A stretch of DNA of 43,909 bases from Entrophospora sp. SA101 (taxonomy: Eukaryota; Glomeromycota; Glomeromycetes; Entrophosporales; Entrophosporaceae), in NCBI GenBank assembly GCA_958430865.1, contig CAUDNR010003391.1:8533-52441 (forward strand). The letters run 5' to 3'. Each line of letters opens with the position of its first letter. Within the stretch, counting starts at the first letter, position 1. The position numbers and the translations under genes are program-made. Below the pieces are notes generated by a model. That model had not been told where the DNA came from, did no database searches, and worked only from the letters and a program-made list of their open reading frames with translations. This document shows positions 1 through 12,302 of the stretch, piece by piece.

Positions 1-430
1 TATTTGGCAATAACCTAAACAGTAATTGATTTACATTTACTACTATATTTTTCTAGAACTATACGCACTATACGTATAGTACTGATCTGCCCATCTCTAG
101 CTGCAAATGTTTGATATTAATTAATTAAAAGTTATCTTAATTAATGTGATTCACATATAATTAATATAATACCTATATCTCTTCAAAACCAATTTTTGCA
201 TTGTACAACAAATGAGATGTCGCAGACAACTCCTTTAATACCAATTCTGTTATCTCCCGGCCCTCTGTATAATTGATAAACAATAAACAATAATGAGTAT
301 AATGCATCATCATCATCATCAAAGAACTCGACAAATAACTCAGTAAAAAACACTCGCCCATTATGTTCATGCTCAATCCCTGCATCCCTTAATTTGTTTA
401 CAACTGCAACAGCTGGCAAAATAGTAAATT

Positions 431-1034
431 TTTTTAAAAAAGATTTTTATAAAATTATTTTGAAAAAAAAATTTTTTTTTAAATTATAATGGGAATTATA
501 TTTTTATACTACCCTTTTAAGAATAGGTTAATAAATTTTAAGAGTCTAATAAATTTCAAAATGATGTCATGAGAAAATTAATTTTGCCTATATAGTGTTA
601 GCAGTCAGTGTGCAAATCCTTTCTCTTTTTTTTTAATTAGTGCGTATAACATTCACTTGGACACCAGAAGTTTCTTTTAACACTTATAACACATAATAAT
701 TATATAGGCGGGTTTGATCGAAGTAAGTGTTAGACAAGATCTATGAAGCTTGCAAAACGAATGTTTATCAATTATTCAATAATTATATAGGCGGGTTTGA
801 TCAAAATAAGTGTTAAAGACAATTTATACATTTTATATATTATTTTATAATAAGTATTTTACACATTATGTACATTATACACGGGATCAAAAACATACTA
901 TTACTAGAATCTTTTCAGTATTGGTACTAATAAGACTTACGATGAAATATATATATGTTAAAAAAAATGAAAATAAAAAAAAATATATACAAGAAATTTT
1001 TAAATCTATTAAGTCGACCAACGACTACATCTAA
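431..1034. other. AT-rich spacer with a 40-bp direct repeat
   Basis: No gene is seen. An imperfect direct repeat (AATTATATAGGCGGGTTTGA, then AAGTGTTA.GACAA) lies at about 698-736 and 781-822. Small open stretches here are AT-biased and look random. Confidence 0.6.
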
Positions 1035-3067
1035 TAAATCTATGCATTGAATCACGAACCGGAAACCGAAAACAACTCATTTAATATCGATTCCCTTGTC
1101 TCCCGGTTCTCTGGGTAATTGATAAACAATAAACAATCATTATCAAGAAGAACGTTCACATTAAATAATGTGGCCACGAAGAAGCTTTTCGTGTATCCTA
1201 TTCGCCATAAATTCCAAGTGCCCAGGCATAACTCAGGAACATCGGAAACTGAGAAGAACCAAACCGTGGCCACGAAGAGCTTTCAATTCCCAGACATATT
1301 ACACCTAATGGCAGCGTAACTTCTGATACGCAACAACTCGACAAAATAACTCGGTGAGAAACACACACCCTGTATGTTCGCGTTCAACCTTAGCTTCTTT
1401 CAACCTCCTAACAACTGAAAGTTCGAGTTTTTTTCCTTATCAAAGATCTGACAACGTAGTGAATTTCTTAAATGTATTTGTAAAAAAAAAAAAGGTAATT
1501 AATGTAATTCACATATATAATTGATATAATACCTATATCTCTTCCGATCCAATTCTCACATTGAATCACAAATGAGATCTTGCAAATGACTCCTCCCTTT
1601 GTCGACCGGTTCTCTGGATAATTGATAAACAATAAACAATAAACAAGAATGAGTATAATGCGTCATCATTATCAAGAACGTTCACATTAAATAATGTGGC
1701 CACGAAGAGCTTTCAATTCCCAGACATCTTACACCTAATGACAGCGTAACTTCGGATACACAATAACTCAACAAAATAACTCAGTGAGAAACACTCGCCC
1801 TGTATGTTCGTGTTCAACCTTAGCTTTTCTAAACCTCCTAACAACTGCAAGTTCGAGTTTTTTTTCTTCCTTAGCAAGACCCGACAACGTAGTGGATTTT
1901 TTAAATGCTTAAATGCATGTGTAAAAAAAAAAAGGTTAACTTAATTAATTAATTAATTAATGTGATTCACATATATAATTGATATAATACCTATATATCT
2001 TCAGATCCAATTCTTACATTAAATATCGATCCCTTTATCGACCGGTTCTCTGGATAATTGATTAACGATAAACTAGAATGAGTATAATGCGTCATCATTA
2101 TCAAAGAACCAAGAAGAACGTTCACATTAAATAAATAATGTGGCCACGAAGAGCTTTTCATTCATAGTTCGTGTATCCTATTCACCATAAATCCCGGTGC
2201 CTAGGCATAACTCGTGACCTTCGGAAACTGGAAAGAACGTTCACGGCCAAAAAACCGTGGCCACGAAGAGCTTTCAATTCCCAGACATTTTACACCTAGT
2301 GGCAGCGTAACTTCAGATACACAACAACTCAACAAAATAACTCAGTGAGAAACAATGCTCACCCTGTATGTTCGTGTTCAATATCAGCATCCCTTAATTT
2401 CTTGACGACAGCAATTTCGAGTTTTCTTCCTTAGCAAGACCCGACAACGTAGTGGATTTTTTAAATGCTTAAATGCGTTGTAAAAAAAAAAGTTTAACTT
2501 AATTAATTAATTAATTAATTAATGTGATTCACATATATAATTGATATAATACCTATATATCTTCGGATCCAATCCTTATATTGAATATCGATCCCTTTGT
2601 CGACCGGTCCCTGGATAATTTGATAAAAAATAAACAATAAACAAGAATGAGTATAATGCGTCATCATTATCAAAGAACCAAGAAGAACGTTCACATTAAA
2701 TAAATAATGTGGCCACGAAGAGCTTTTCATTCATAGTTCGTGTATCCTATTCACCATAAATCCCGGTGCCTAGGCATAACTCGTGACCTTCGGAAACTGG
2801 AAAGAACGTTCACGGCCAAAAAACCGTGGCCACGAAGAGCTTTCAATTCCCAGACATTTTACACCTAGTGGCAGCGTAACTTCAGATACACAACAACTCA
2901 ACAAAATAACTCAGTGAGAAACAATGCTCACCCTGAATGTTCGTGTTCAATATCAGCCTTCCTTAATTTCTTGACGACAGAATTTCGAGTTTTCTTCCTT
3001 GACAACGTAGTGAATTTTCTAAATGCATGTGTAAAAAAAACTTAATTAATTAATGTGATTCACATAT

Positions 3068-3316
3068 GGGTCTGTACTAGGAAAATCGACCTTCCAGACA
3101 AAAAATCTATTTTTGGTAACAACCCTTATAAATTTGGTTACACATATGTTTTTAATATACAAAGAAAATATTACAAGCCTTGTATCTCATTTTTCTACTA
3201 TGCAAATAGGGTCCAATTTTTTCACCAATTGTAAATCCTTTATTAGAGATTATTATTGAGTAAAAAGACAAAAAAAAAAAAAATAGCTGGAAGCTTGATT
3301 TTCCTAGTACAGACCC
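3068..3316. mobile_element. MITE with perfect 20-bp terminal inverted repeats and 5-bp target duplication
   Basis: The ends are GGGTCTGTACTAGGAAAATC at 3068-3087 and its exact reverse complement at 3297-3316. The inverted match extends to 28 of 30 positions. The element is flanked by direct CATAT copies (3063-3067 and 3317-3321). Removing the element and one CATAT restores the uninterrupted CACATATATAATTGAT found in sister repeat units, so the empty site is known from the window itself. The 249-bp interior is non-coding and A/T-rich. It must move with a transposase encoded elsewhere; a 5-bp duplication does not clearly assign the superfamily. Confidence 0.93.
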
Positions 3317-3833
3317 CATATATAATTGATATACTACCTATATATCTTCGGATACAATTCTTACCTTGAATATCGATCCCTTTGTCGACCGGTCCCCTGG
3401 ATAGTTTGATAAAAAATAAACAATAAACAATAATGAGTATAATGCGTCGTCATTATCAAAGAACGTTCACATTAAATAATGTGGCCACGAAGAAGCTTTT
3501 CATTAATAATTCGTGTATCCTATTCACCATAAATTCCCAGTGCCTAGGCATAACTCGGGAACATCAGAAGCTGAGAAGAACCAAACCGTGGCCACGAAGA
3601 GCTTTCAATTCCCAGACATTTTACACCTAGTGGGAGCGTAACTTCGGATACGTAATAATAACTCAGTGAGAAACACACACCCTGTGTGTACATGTATCCC
3701 TTGATCTCCTAGCTCAAGTTGTTTCCCTTTGGCTACGGAAGATGTCATTTTTTTTATAATTATTAAGGATTTTATAAATGTATTAAAAAAAAAAGATTTT
3801 CAGAAAAAAAAATGATCATTTTTTTTAAAATAA

Positions 3834-4015
3834 TCACATCTTACATTTATAATCGATTGAAAATGTACCTAGAATTAGAATGTTTCTATTACAATATGCG
3901 AATAACTTTAACATCTTTTTTGTCAACACAATGTCATATACTAAAAAAAAATTTACATAATTTTTTATTTTAAATTTATTATTATTATGATTTTTTTTTT
4001 TTAATAAAGGCAAAA

Positions 4016-4058
<43 letters not shown>

Positions 4059-4082
4059 GTTATTATTATTACTATTATTATT

Positions 4083-4152
<70 letters not shown>

Positions 4153-7100
4153 CTATTTACATCATCATCATCATCATCACTATTTACATCAACCAAATTG
4201 GTACCTTCACTTATAACATTGTCAACATCATCATCATCATCATCATCACTATTTACATCAACCAAATTGGTACTTTCGTTTATAACATTATCATCATCAT
4301 CAATATCATCAACATCATGATCATCATCAACATCATGATCATCATCAACATCATGATCATCAACATCAACATAATGTTCTTCATTACCATCATCATGTTG
4401 ACTTAACGGTGAGTTGATTACAGTATAACCAGAATTACCAACACCGACACCATTATCCTCTCCAATAGCAATATTATTTGGATCATATGTTCTTTTAATT
4501 CTTTGATAATTTGATCTATTATTGTTATTAGTAGCTACAAAATTATTAAATGCATCATGTGTACTATTACTGTTGTCTCCAATTGCCCATAATGCTGGTG
4601 TTCTGATTGTTGCTGGCATAATAATATCCTCGGGTGGTGTTAAAACATATTCAACAGTCATTACTTCAGACATTGATCTACTATGGTTAATAAGGCCAGT
4701 ACCACTACCACTACCACTACCATTAAATGAAGAGGTTGATGTAGAATATTCGTCTCTCGTTAAAAACTCACTCAACCATCTAAATAAATGGTTTAGTATT
4801 ATACACGCAACTATTAATGAGGATGATAATAAATTTAAAAATGGAATTATTTCGTAATTTACTGAAAGATTTATATAAACCATCTATTTAAAATTAATTG
4901 AAATATTGATTAATAATTAATTGATTAATAATTAATTTATTGTGTAGCATTGGTATTTACCTGAATGATTAAATGAGGGGTGTCTTCAATAAAAAAATTG
5001 ATTGCACTTATCCATTTAATCCATGATTCCATCCCGTTAGAAATAGGAGCATCAAATGCATCCAATTCACCCAATTTGCTATCAATCATTGATAAAGATT
5101 CTACATCTATTGCAGCAAGAAACGTGAATATTGCAGCAACATTATGATATTTTCTGTACCAACCATAAAATGGCTGATTATTGGATAGTTCTTTTATGAT
5201 AATATAAAACACCATCAGCATATTAAAGACTAATGGTATTATAAATGTAAATAAACTATTATTTGGAGATGAAAGAAATAATATATAAATTTTTGCGTGT
5301 GATATGATTTATAATTTTATGTAAAGTGATTGTTTTTTACCTGAAATAAAACAAGAGAAATATATCCCTTGAATGAGTGGATACGAAAGCAATATCTATC
5401 ACGAAATCCAAATTTATCAGTAATACTTTAAATGTTACAAAACTATTACCCTATATATAATAAAAACAAAAAATCAAGCAATAACATAAATAAATAATAA
5501 ATAAATAAATGTAATTATTTAATAATTAAAAATTTAGTTTTGTTTCAACTTACATCTTCGTGTTTTCTATATGCAAACAAAGCCAAAATACCCAAGAATA
5601 ATAATGTTCCGCCAATTGCAAGCAATTTTAACCCATATTTGTCCCATACACTACCTATTAGGTTATTATTGGTTACGTAAAATTAAGATTAATTAATTTA
5701 AATGCGTAAATTTAAATATAAATATATAAAGTATTAAATAAAAACTTTACGTTTTAATACAAATCCATAACTTGAATCTAACGATCCTGTATACTTAAAT
5801 TGTGATATTGATGTAATATCCATATTCCTAATTAATGTGTCTAATATTTTTATTATCCCTATAACACTTTTATTATTATTATCGTCTGCAAACACATCGA
5901 ACTTTAATAGCAATTGTTTTGGTATATCAGGGTCCCATTGATATCTATCGACTATACCAATTATTTCAGGTTCTACTGGAATAGATTTTGCCATTTCACC
6001 ACGTAAATTATATAAAAAATTAGACTGTTCACTCTTTAATAAATTAGAATAATATGATGATCCATTCGGTGTTAGGCGCACCAATGCTGATTCTTTCTCT
6101 GTATAAAATAATTTTTAATTATTAATTAATTAGTAATTTTATAAAGTAATCATTTTAATAAATAAATAAATAACAAATATTTCATAATACTGATTATTAA
6201 TTATTTACCTCCAGGAGATTCAAACGTGGAATCTAATCATATCATAATCATAATTAATATTAGAAAATTAAATAACAATGATAACAATGATGATGATGAT
6301 ATATAGGTCTTACTTGTACGAAATTTCCAAATATTTTCTTGAATACCCAATAAACTTTCTTCATATGCAATATCTTTAACAAAACCATTATCAATAACAA
6401 CGTAATATCCAGTATTGGGAAAACCAAAACTACTATCCAACACTTTGAAAGATATTGTCTTATCATCGTCACTCAGTGTACAATATTGTGATTTTGCACT
6501 GAATGTTTGTCTTAATATATCTTTACTTATATTATATCTATTTTTTAAATTTGTTTGATAAATAGAAATGTTTCCATTTGATAAAATAATAGGATTATAA
6601 TATGATATACTAAGGTTTGTACTTCCCACACTTATTGTGGAATCAACCAAAGGAATTGTAGTATTAATCATTAAATTATTCATACTATTGTGATTGTTGC
6701 CTTAATTGAGGAATTTAAAAAAAAAAGATTATTATTGTTGTTATTTAAATCTTTAATAATTTAGTTATTTAATCAATTTACCTTGAGAAGTTATATTCAC
6801 TGTATTAAATGTCAGCAATGACCAATTATTATCATTTTTATTATCAGTAAATATCCAAGCTGTATTATTAGGAAACAACCCAAATGAAATTCTTTCACTA
6901 TTTTTTAATTTAATTGGAAGCTCAAGTGTTTGATTGAAAATGCCATCATCATTATAAACAAACATATAATAATAAGTATCATCATTTGTACCACCTCCGA
7001 TATTATTACTATCTTTATGGTAAGCACATATCAAATTTCCCCCATAATATAGTCTAAATATGTATTCAATGTCATATTCTTGCGTGTTATATGATAATTT

Positions 7101-8882
7101 AGTGACATTTTTTGTGCTTCCATTTGATAAAAAAAAAATTTTCAAATAATAAGTTAAGGCTGTGTCTGATTTATCTGTGATTATTTTGACTATACAATAA
7201 ATACCAGGTTTAATTAATTCATCTACACATAACTCTATGCTTAATGAATAAATTGGTGCAACTGTTGAATATATTACCGAAGTTTCAGTTGGTATTGAAC
7301 TTTCTGCTCTGATAAATCTTGTTGTTATTATGTATTGTGGATAAACCAATTCTGATGATGGTTGTTGTGTATTATTAAATTTTGTGACTGCATTCAATGT
7401 TGCAGGACCTGCTGAAACTATACCATAACCATTATCTGATGTATGAAATATCTTTAAGAAATGATTTGCTGTAACATTTAAATTAAATTGATTCTCAAGT
7501 TTAAACAAGTTCCCATCTAAATCTCTGAATATAAATACAATGAAACATTAATCTTCTTATTTATTTAAAAAAATGGTTATAATGATTATAAATAATAGTT
7601 ACGGTGAAGAATATTTTGTCAATTGAAGCACATCATCTGCAATACGATTAACCCACAGAAATCCTAAATCGGGATTAGCATTTATTATACAATGTCCTAC
7701 TGATAAAGTATCAGTATCTGAAAATTTAATCCTTGATAATGAATATTTGCTTAAATATAGAAAGTATTTGCAAAGAAATAAATTAATAATATTTTCTAAT
7801 AAATTAAAAAAAGATAAACCTTCTCTAGCTTTCTCTTTTTTCTCTCAAAGTATATATATATGTATATAGTATGCTTACTTGAATAACTTTCCATTAAAAT
7901 CATAAATAGATCCAACTTCCTCATAATCATTACTTGCTGCATTTTTATCATTTAACCACACTATAAACAGAAATTTATTAGTTAAAGGATAAACCCTAAT
8001 CAAATCAAATTGGTGCTGTTGATCAAATAAAAAATCATTTGGTTTCTCTCCTAATTTTTTTCCATATAAACAAAAATTAAATCCTGGTATGTTTTCAATT
8101 GGAGGAACTTCTATTATATCATTTTGATTGTAAATAATGCGCAAGTAAATCATTGGTTCGAAGCATTGGACATTTTCAACTGATAATGGCTTGACTAGTC
8201 GCATTATTATTGTCCCATTAGGAAAATTTGTAGTTGAAAAGACACGCAATCCTTCAATTTTTTCATTATATTTAATAAATGTTTGGAAATTTGGTGATGT
8301 AGAAGTGGGAGATGTTGTCGGTGATGGTGAAGTTGGTGCAAGTGACGATGACGGTGATGAATCTGGTGTTGGTGTTGATGACGGCGATGAACCTGGTTCT
8401 GTTGTTGGTGGTGTTGGTGGTATATCTAAACTTGGTGATGATGATGGTGATGAATCTGGTGTTTGTGGTGATGACGGCGATGAACCTGGTTCTGTTGCTG
8501 GTGGTGTTGATGGTATATCTAAACTTGGTGTTTGTGGTGATGACGGCGATGAACCTGGTTTTGTTGCTGGTGGTGTTGGTGGTATATCTAAATTTGGTGA
8601 AGATGATGGTGGATAATTAGTCTCTATTGGTTTTGTTGTTGGTACAATTGTAGTTGATAATGGTGATGTACCATCAGTTTCTGTTAAAGTTGATAATTGA
8701 ACTGTATTGGTTGACGTTGTAACTAATTTTGATATAGCAGTTCTAGATATGGATAATGATCTAACATTAGTGTGATGATGGTGATGATGATGACGATGAC
8801 GACGACCATAAACTGATGCTAAAAAATTGGAATTTATTATTATTATTATTAAAAATATCAAAATTAAAGAATTTTTAAACAT
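3834..8882 (-). CDS. Ten-exon secreted/membrane protein: signal peptide, Pro/Ser/Thr repeats, large ectodomain, several membrane spans, poly-Asp/Asn tail
   Basis: Exons (minus): 8882-7879, 7749-7603, 7524-6782, 6700-6314, 6232-6209 (24-nt microexon), 6098-5751, 5654-5554, 5450-5341, 5255-4961, 4883-3834. All introns are GT-AG and the phases agree throughout, giving 1402 residues. Residues 1-26 are a hydrophobic signal peptide, followed by a His/Arg patch. Residues about 60-175 are Pro/Ser/Thr-rich tandem repeats containing LDIPPTPPATEPGSSPSS. Two ectodomain segments share an YDFNGKLF / LDGNLFKL type motif at exon junctions. A first span lies near residues 893-912 (LLAIGGTLLFLGILALFAY), with further hydrophobic segments near 922-942, 950-980, 1020-1040 and 1065-1085. 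The cytosolic tail has about 20 consecutive Asp, then Asn runs. A FFIEDTPHLIIQ motif vaguely recalls XK-related proteins, but this is weak. I do not know the function; it resembles uncharacterised Glomeromycotina membrane proteins. The last exon could be spliced further. Confidence 0.82.
4016..4345. repeat. Coding trinucleotide microsatellite (poly-Asn and poly-Asp tracts)
   Basis: Long ATT runs (about 4018-4080) and ATC/TCA runs (about 4081-4345) encode the Asn and Asp homopolymers in the minus-strand last exon of the membrane protein gene. Partly duplicated ATTTACATCA(A)CCAAATTGGTAC blocks punctuate them. Length variation between strains is expected. Confidence 0.9.
8330..8615. repeat. Imperfect coding minisatellite for Pro/Ser/Thr-rich repeats
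   Basis: Several roughly 60-90-bp units (GGTGATGACGGCGATGAACC, GGTGGTATATCTAAACTTGG and similar on the plus strand) encode the repeated Pro/Ser/Thr segments of the minus-strand first exon. It is likely a stalk-like, O-glycosylated region of the secreted protein. Confidence 0.8.
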
Positions 8883-9990
8883 TTTTAAATTAGTGAAAAA
8901 ATTTTTATTAACAGTATCAGTAAGTCATATTAAAATGGCAACTATTTTTTGTTAAAAAAAATAATATAACAAACAAACACATTAATTATACCAAAATAGT
9001 TGATAAACGATTTAAAACAATAAAAAAATTCTTTTCTTCTGTATATAATAATAGTAATATTGTGAATATCTAACATAAAATTTTCCATTTGTTATCCAAT
9101 CAAATTTGAACATTATCAATTTTCTCTAGCCACACAACACAGCCGACGAATAGAAATCCCTAACCAAAATTCAACTTTACCAAAAACATAGAAGTCAATC
9201 CATGGTCGTATCTCTATTTTTTATTTTTGGTATCTGCCAACTTACTTTTATCGTTTTTTCTGTATTGCCATTAACGATAATCAATCTCCTTCAGTTAATC
9301 AGTAGATCTTCACCTTTATCAATATATTAACACGAGATGAATCTGTATTTGGTCCTACCAACCAACTTGCCCAAATTGAACCATGTATATATTTTGGTCG
9401 GTCTTGTGGTATCCAGAATAAAATGAGTTTTTTGTTTTGGTTATTGTTATTGTTCCACTCAATTGCAAAAATTTTTAATGATAGAGAGGAAGAGTTCTGC
9501 TGATTTTAAAGGATCATCAATTAACCAGTAGATTTTATTAATTTATTTAAGTATTAGTGATAAAACAACCAACTAAAACTAGAGATAATATCATTCGTTT
9601 TTGTTGTAAAATTAAAGGCGAGTAACAATTCAAGCAGATCAAGCAGCAAACAAAGATTGTATGTACTCTTTATTGTGGAAATCGTGACAATAATAACAAT
9701 GGGTATTCGACAAAGAAAATTACTCTTGATTGATGCTTTCTTTAATGTATGACTTGGAATCAAAAATTTAGATATGAACATATGCAATAAATAATTCAAC
9801 AAGAGACAGATAGAGAGATTAGAGTTGAAAAAGCAAGAGAGAAATGACTCACAAACATCTTATACAGAAAATGTTGAATCATTAAAAAAGAAACAAAAAT
9901 TTTCGCTCGTCGCAGCATATCCCATTATCAATAACATTGTTGTATTCTTAGCGAGGAAATTACCACCGATTTTTATCATTACTAACAAAA
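8883..9990. other. Upstream region of the membrane protein gene, with one coding-looking remnant
   Basis: The proximal part (8883-9120) is the presumed promoter. On the minus strand, 9502-9299 is open for about 65 codons and reads plausibly as protein (for example KLILFWIPQDRPKYIHG and IWASWLVGPNTD), with richer composition than its surroundings. It has no start codon and no recognised family, so it may be an orphan exon or relic. The rest shows nothing identifiable. Confidence 0.4.
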
Positions 9991-9999
9991 ATAATTACA

Positions 10000-10451
10000 T
10001 CAATTCTTTTTTGTTCCCAGAACATTTCCATTTTCGTTACCAAAATAAGCCATATCAAGAAACAATCTAACCTGTCATTTGATATTAACCCAAAATAGGC
10101 ATCGACTATAAAATTTCCATTATTATCACTTATGACCGAATATCTATGCAAATATATTAATAAGCATTTTGCTAAAAAATAACAATTCAAAATTTTATTT
10201 TTTAAATAAAAATAAACCAAATTAATCAAACAAATAAATCCTAATCACCTAAATTCAAACCATTTTCAATAATTAGTTGTCTACTTTTGAAAGATAGTTG
10301 GGATGAAGACACGCTGATTATTTAGTTCTTTAGAACGTTGTGATATACGTTCAACAATATAAATCACTGTTGAACCTATTCCAATAAATTTTACTTTTGA
10401 TATAATACATTCATCAACAGCTTTATAAGCAAGCCGAACGTTTTGATTTAT
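10000..10451 (-). pseudogene. RPIA: Ribose-5-phosphate isomerase A pseudogene (internally deleted)
   Basis: The minus strand from 10451 reads like the isomerase N-terminus: an RLAYKAVDECI segment, then GIGSTVIYIVERI and RVFIPT. Functional enzymes have a GSGST phosphate loop in this position; here two residues are missing (GIG-STV). Just after IPT.FQ there is a one-base frameshift near 10280, beyond which the expected SRQLIIENGLNLGD resumes in another frame. The central 150 or so residues, with the catalytic Asp and Lys motifs, are absent. From about 10165 the C-terminal DNNGNFIVDAYFG and, after an AG|GT junction, LFLDMAYFGNENGNV segments follow, ending at a stop at 10000-10002. The normal enzyme converts ribulose-5-phosphate to ribose-5-phosphate in the pentose phosphate pathway. 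This copy cannot be functional; a good copy must exist elsewhere. Confidence 0.87.
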
Positions 10452-10914
10452 CTAAAAGAAGACGATGATGACATTATTCATCAAGTAGTACAAAGTTATC
10501 GAAGGTTTGTAATTCAGGGATCGGCATATGGTTAATAGTAATATATAAGTAAATAAGCTGGCCATTTCCTTATTACTATTTTTTACAATAGATCTAAAAA
10601 AAATATCCAATAATTTTTTTTTTGAATTATAAAAAAAGTTACAGTCGAGTAACTATATATGAAATTTTTTAGCAATTACCTAGACCGCGATTTACAGAAT
10701 GTTTTCACGATTTACCGAAGTTTCTCGTGACAAAGTAAAACTGCACGTGATGTCTTTTAGATCAACAATTTTTGTTGTTAAAATTTATTTCACGATATTT
10801 TCACCTAAAATAAATAATAAAACGATTTGATTGCTATTACTACTACTAATAACAATTACAATAACAATAACAATAAAAATAAAAATAATAATATCAAGTA
10901 AAGATTAAAAACAA

Positions 10915-11292
10915 ATGGAAGATACAACGCTAACTTCGAAACTTATGGTTGATTTACTTTCAGAAAATGTCCCTTTAATTACTGAAGAGACAGAATTTAA
11001 ATCTTCAATTGGAATATCACCTTCAAAAATTCCTGATCCTATCACATACGCCGATAAGATTGGTAATAATTATGATTCAGCAAGAAAATTACTCTTCACT
11101 ACTAAATCTTTAAATACATATCACTACCATCAACAGCCATTGATGGTTTTCAATAAAAATAAAGATGAGAATAATAAAAGAAAACTTGAGCACACTGATA
11201 ATAACCTTGATAGCAATAATAATAACAATAGGTCAAGAAAAAAATTAATTTATACCAATAAATCATTATTAAATACAAATAGGAGATATTAG
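10915..11292 (+). CDS. Small hypothetical protein, 125 aa, single exon
   Basis: An uninterrupted ATG-to-TAG frame of 125 codons, preceded by a CAATAACAATAACAATAAA-rich leader typical of fungal 5' untranslated regions. The N-terminal 60 residues have balanced composition (with a PDPITYADKIG segment). The C-terminal half is Asn/Lys/Arg-rich and looks disordered, ending in basic residues, so a nuclear or nucleic-acid-binding role is conceivable but unproven. There are no membrane spans and no recognised domain. It lies alone between two pseudogenes and may itself be the first exon of a longer or decayed gene. Confidence 0.45.
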   Translation: MEDTTLTSKLMVDLLSENVPLITEETEFKSSIGISPSKIPDPITYADKIGNNYDSARKLLFTTKSLNTYHYHQQPLMVFNKNKDENNKRKLEHTDNNLDSNNNNNRSRKKLIYTNKSLLNTNRRY

Positions 11293-12300
11293 CAATGGAT
11301 TTAAAAATCTTGATACAAGTACAAACATATTCTGTTTCTTTTGTTTAGGTAAAAAAACTTGATAGAATTTTCTTGTATACATGTTTGGATTGTTTTTCAT
11401 TTTATTTAAATTATATATTTACTATTTCTTTTATTATGATTAGTATAATATACTAAATTATAAATCACTATTTTCATCTTTATAAATGTGTATGTATGTT
11501 GTTGTCTGGACTTGCTAATTAATAAATAAATTTAATATATCTTGATTTTTTTAAAAATACATAAAAAAGGAACAATTCTAATTGGTATTATTACCATTAT
11601 ATAAATTTTTTTAAAAAAATACCCATTATTGTTATCATTTAGCAGTAGCAGTAGCAGTAGCAACAGCAGTAATTGATTATCTTTTGGTCATTGTAATTGT
11701 TAATAGAAACTAAAACATTTGTTCCCAAACTCAAGACTGAAATGACGCCCAAGCAATTGCTCGCCAATTAGATATCCCTATTTACAACTAAGCATCTAAC
11801 TATAGATGAATCATCAGGATCTCTTTCCAAATACTCAATGATTCAACTCTTTTCTTAATATCAGAAACCTACACCAATCAATATATATATACTGTGTATA
11901 ATTAATTAATTTAAAAAATGGTATTAAAATAATTAAATAATTATCATTGCTATATATTTTATTTTGTTTACCATAACTTTAAATTTCAATGTCCTAATAA
12001 TTCAGTAATAGTTTCATTGTGAATTAGTGATTTGATATTGAGGATCAAGAAATACACATTCTGTTGTATCTTTATTTTCTTTCAATATATAAAACTTTTC
12101 ACTTTGCAGAAACAGCAGGGAGCATAATAATAATATTATTAATTTATTTGATAATGAAGGAAAAACAAATCATCTCATTGTAATATTAATATATATAAAT
12201 AGATAAACAACCGTTTCTTTCAATTGGATCAAGTTGATCTTGACACGATAATATTGAACATCAAATTTTTCATTAATAAAAAATTCGTCCGTTTTATTGA
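11293..12300. other. Intergenic AT-rich region with a short CAGTAG microsatellite
   Basis: A hexanucleotide tract of AGCAGT/AGCAAC units lies at 11640-11672. Otherwise there is only low-complexity AT-rich sequence with no supportable gene. Confidence 0.6.
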
Positions 12301-12302
12301 GG

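Larger units (their letters stand above)
139..3790. repeat. Tandem array of about six diverged 0.3-0.55 kb repeats
   Basis: Units open with a TTAATTAATGTGATTCACAT block followed by ATAATTGATATAATACCTAT-like sequence and share GTGGCCACGAAGAGCTTTC, CCCAGACAT..TTACACCTA and CAACTCA-CAAAATAACTCAG blocks. Approximate units are 139-430 (short), 1035-1490, 1496-1941, 1942-2493, 2494-3043 and 3044-3790 (interrupted by a MITE). Units four and five are nearly identical over about 550 bp, which suggests recent duplication; the others have diverged. The minus strand of each unit carries short similar reading stretches (a Lys-Leu-Arg-Glu-Ala, His-Thr-Gly, Val-Phe-Leu-Thr-Glu-Leu pattern), so the unit may derive from an exon of an unidentified gene family. 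No intact gene can be built. Confidence 0.85.

Noticed and set aside
139..3790. CRISPR-like array
   Set aside because: Repeats are 0.3-0.55 kb, diverged and without short unique spacers, in a nuclear eukaryotic genome.
4057..4320. Plus-strand Ser/Leu-homopolymer open frame
   Set aside because: It is the antisense shadow of the Asp/Asn-coding ATT/ATC microsatellites in the minus-strand last exon.
8191..8620. Plus-strand Gly/Asp/Val-rich open frames
   Set aside because: Antisense of the Pro/Ser/Thr repeat in the well-supported minus-strand first exon.
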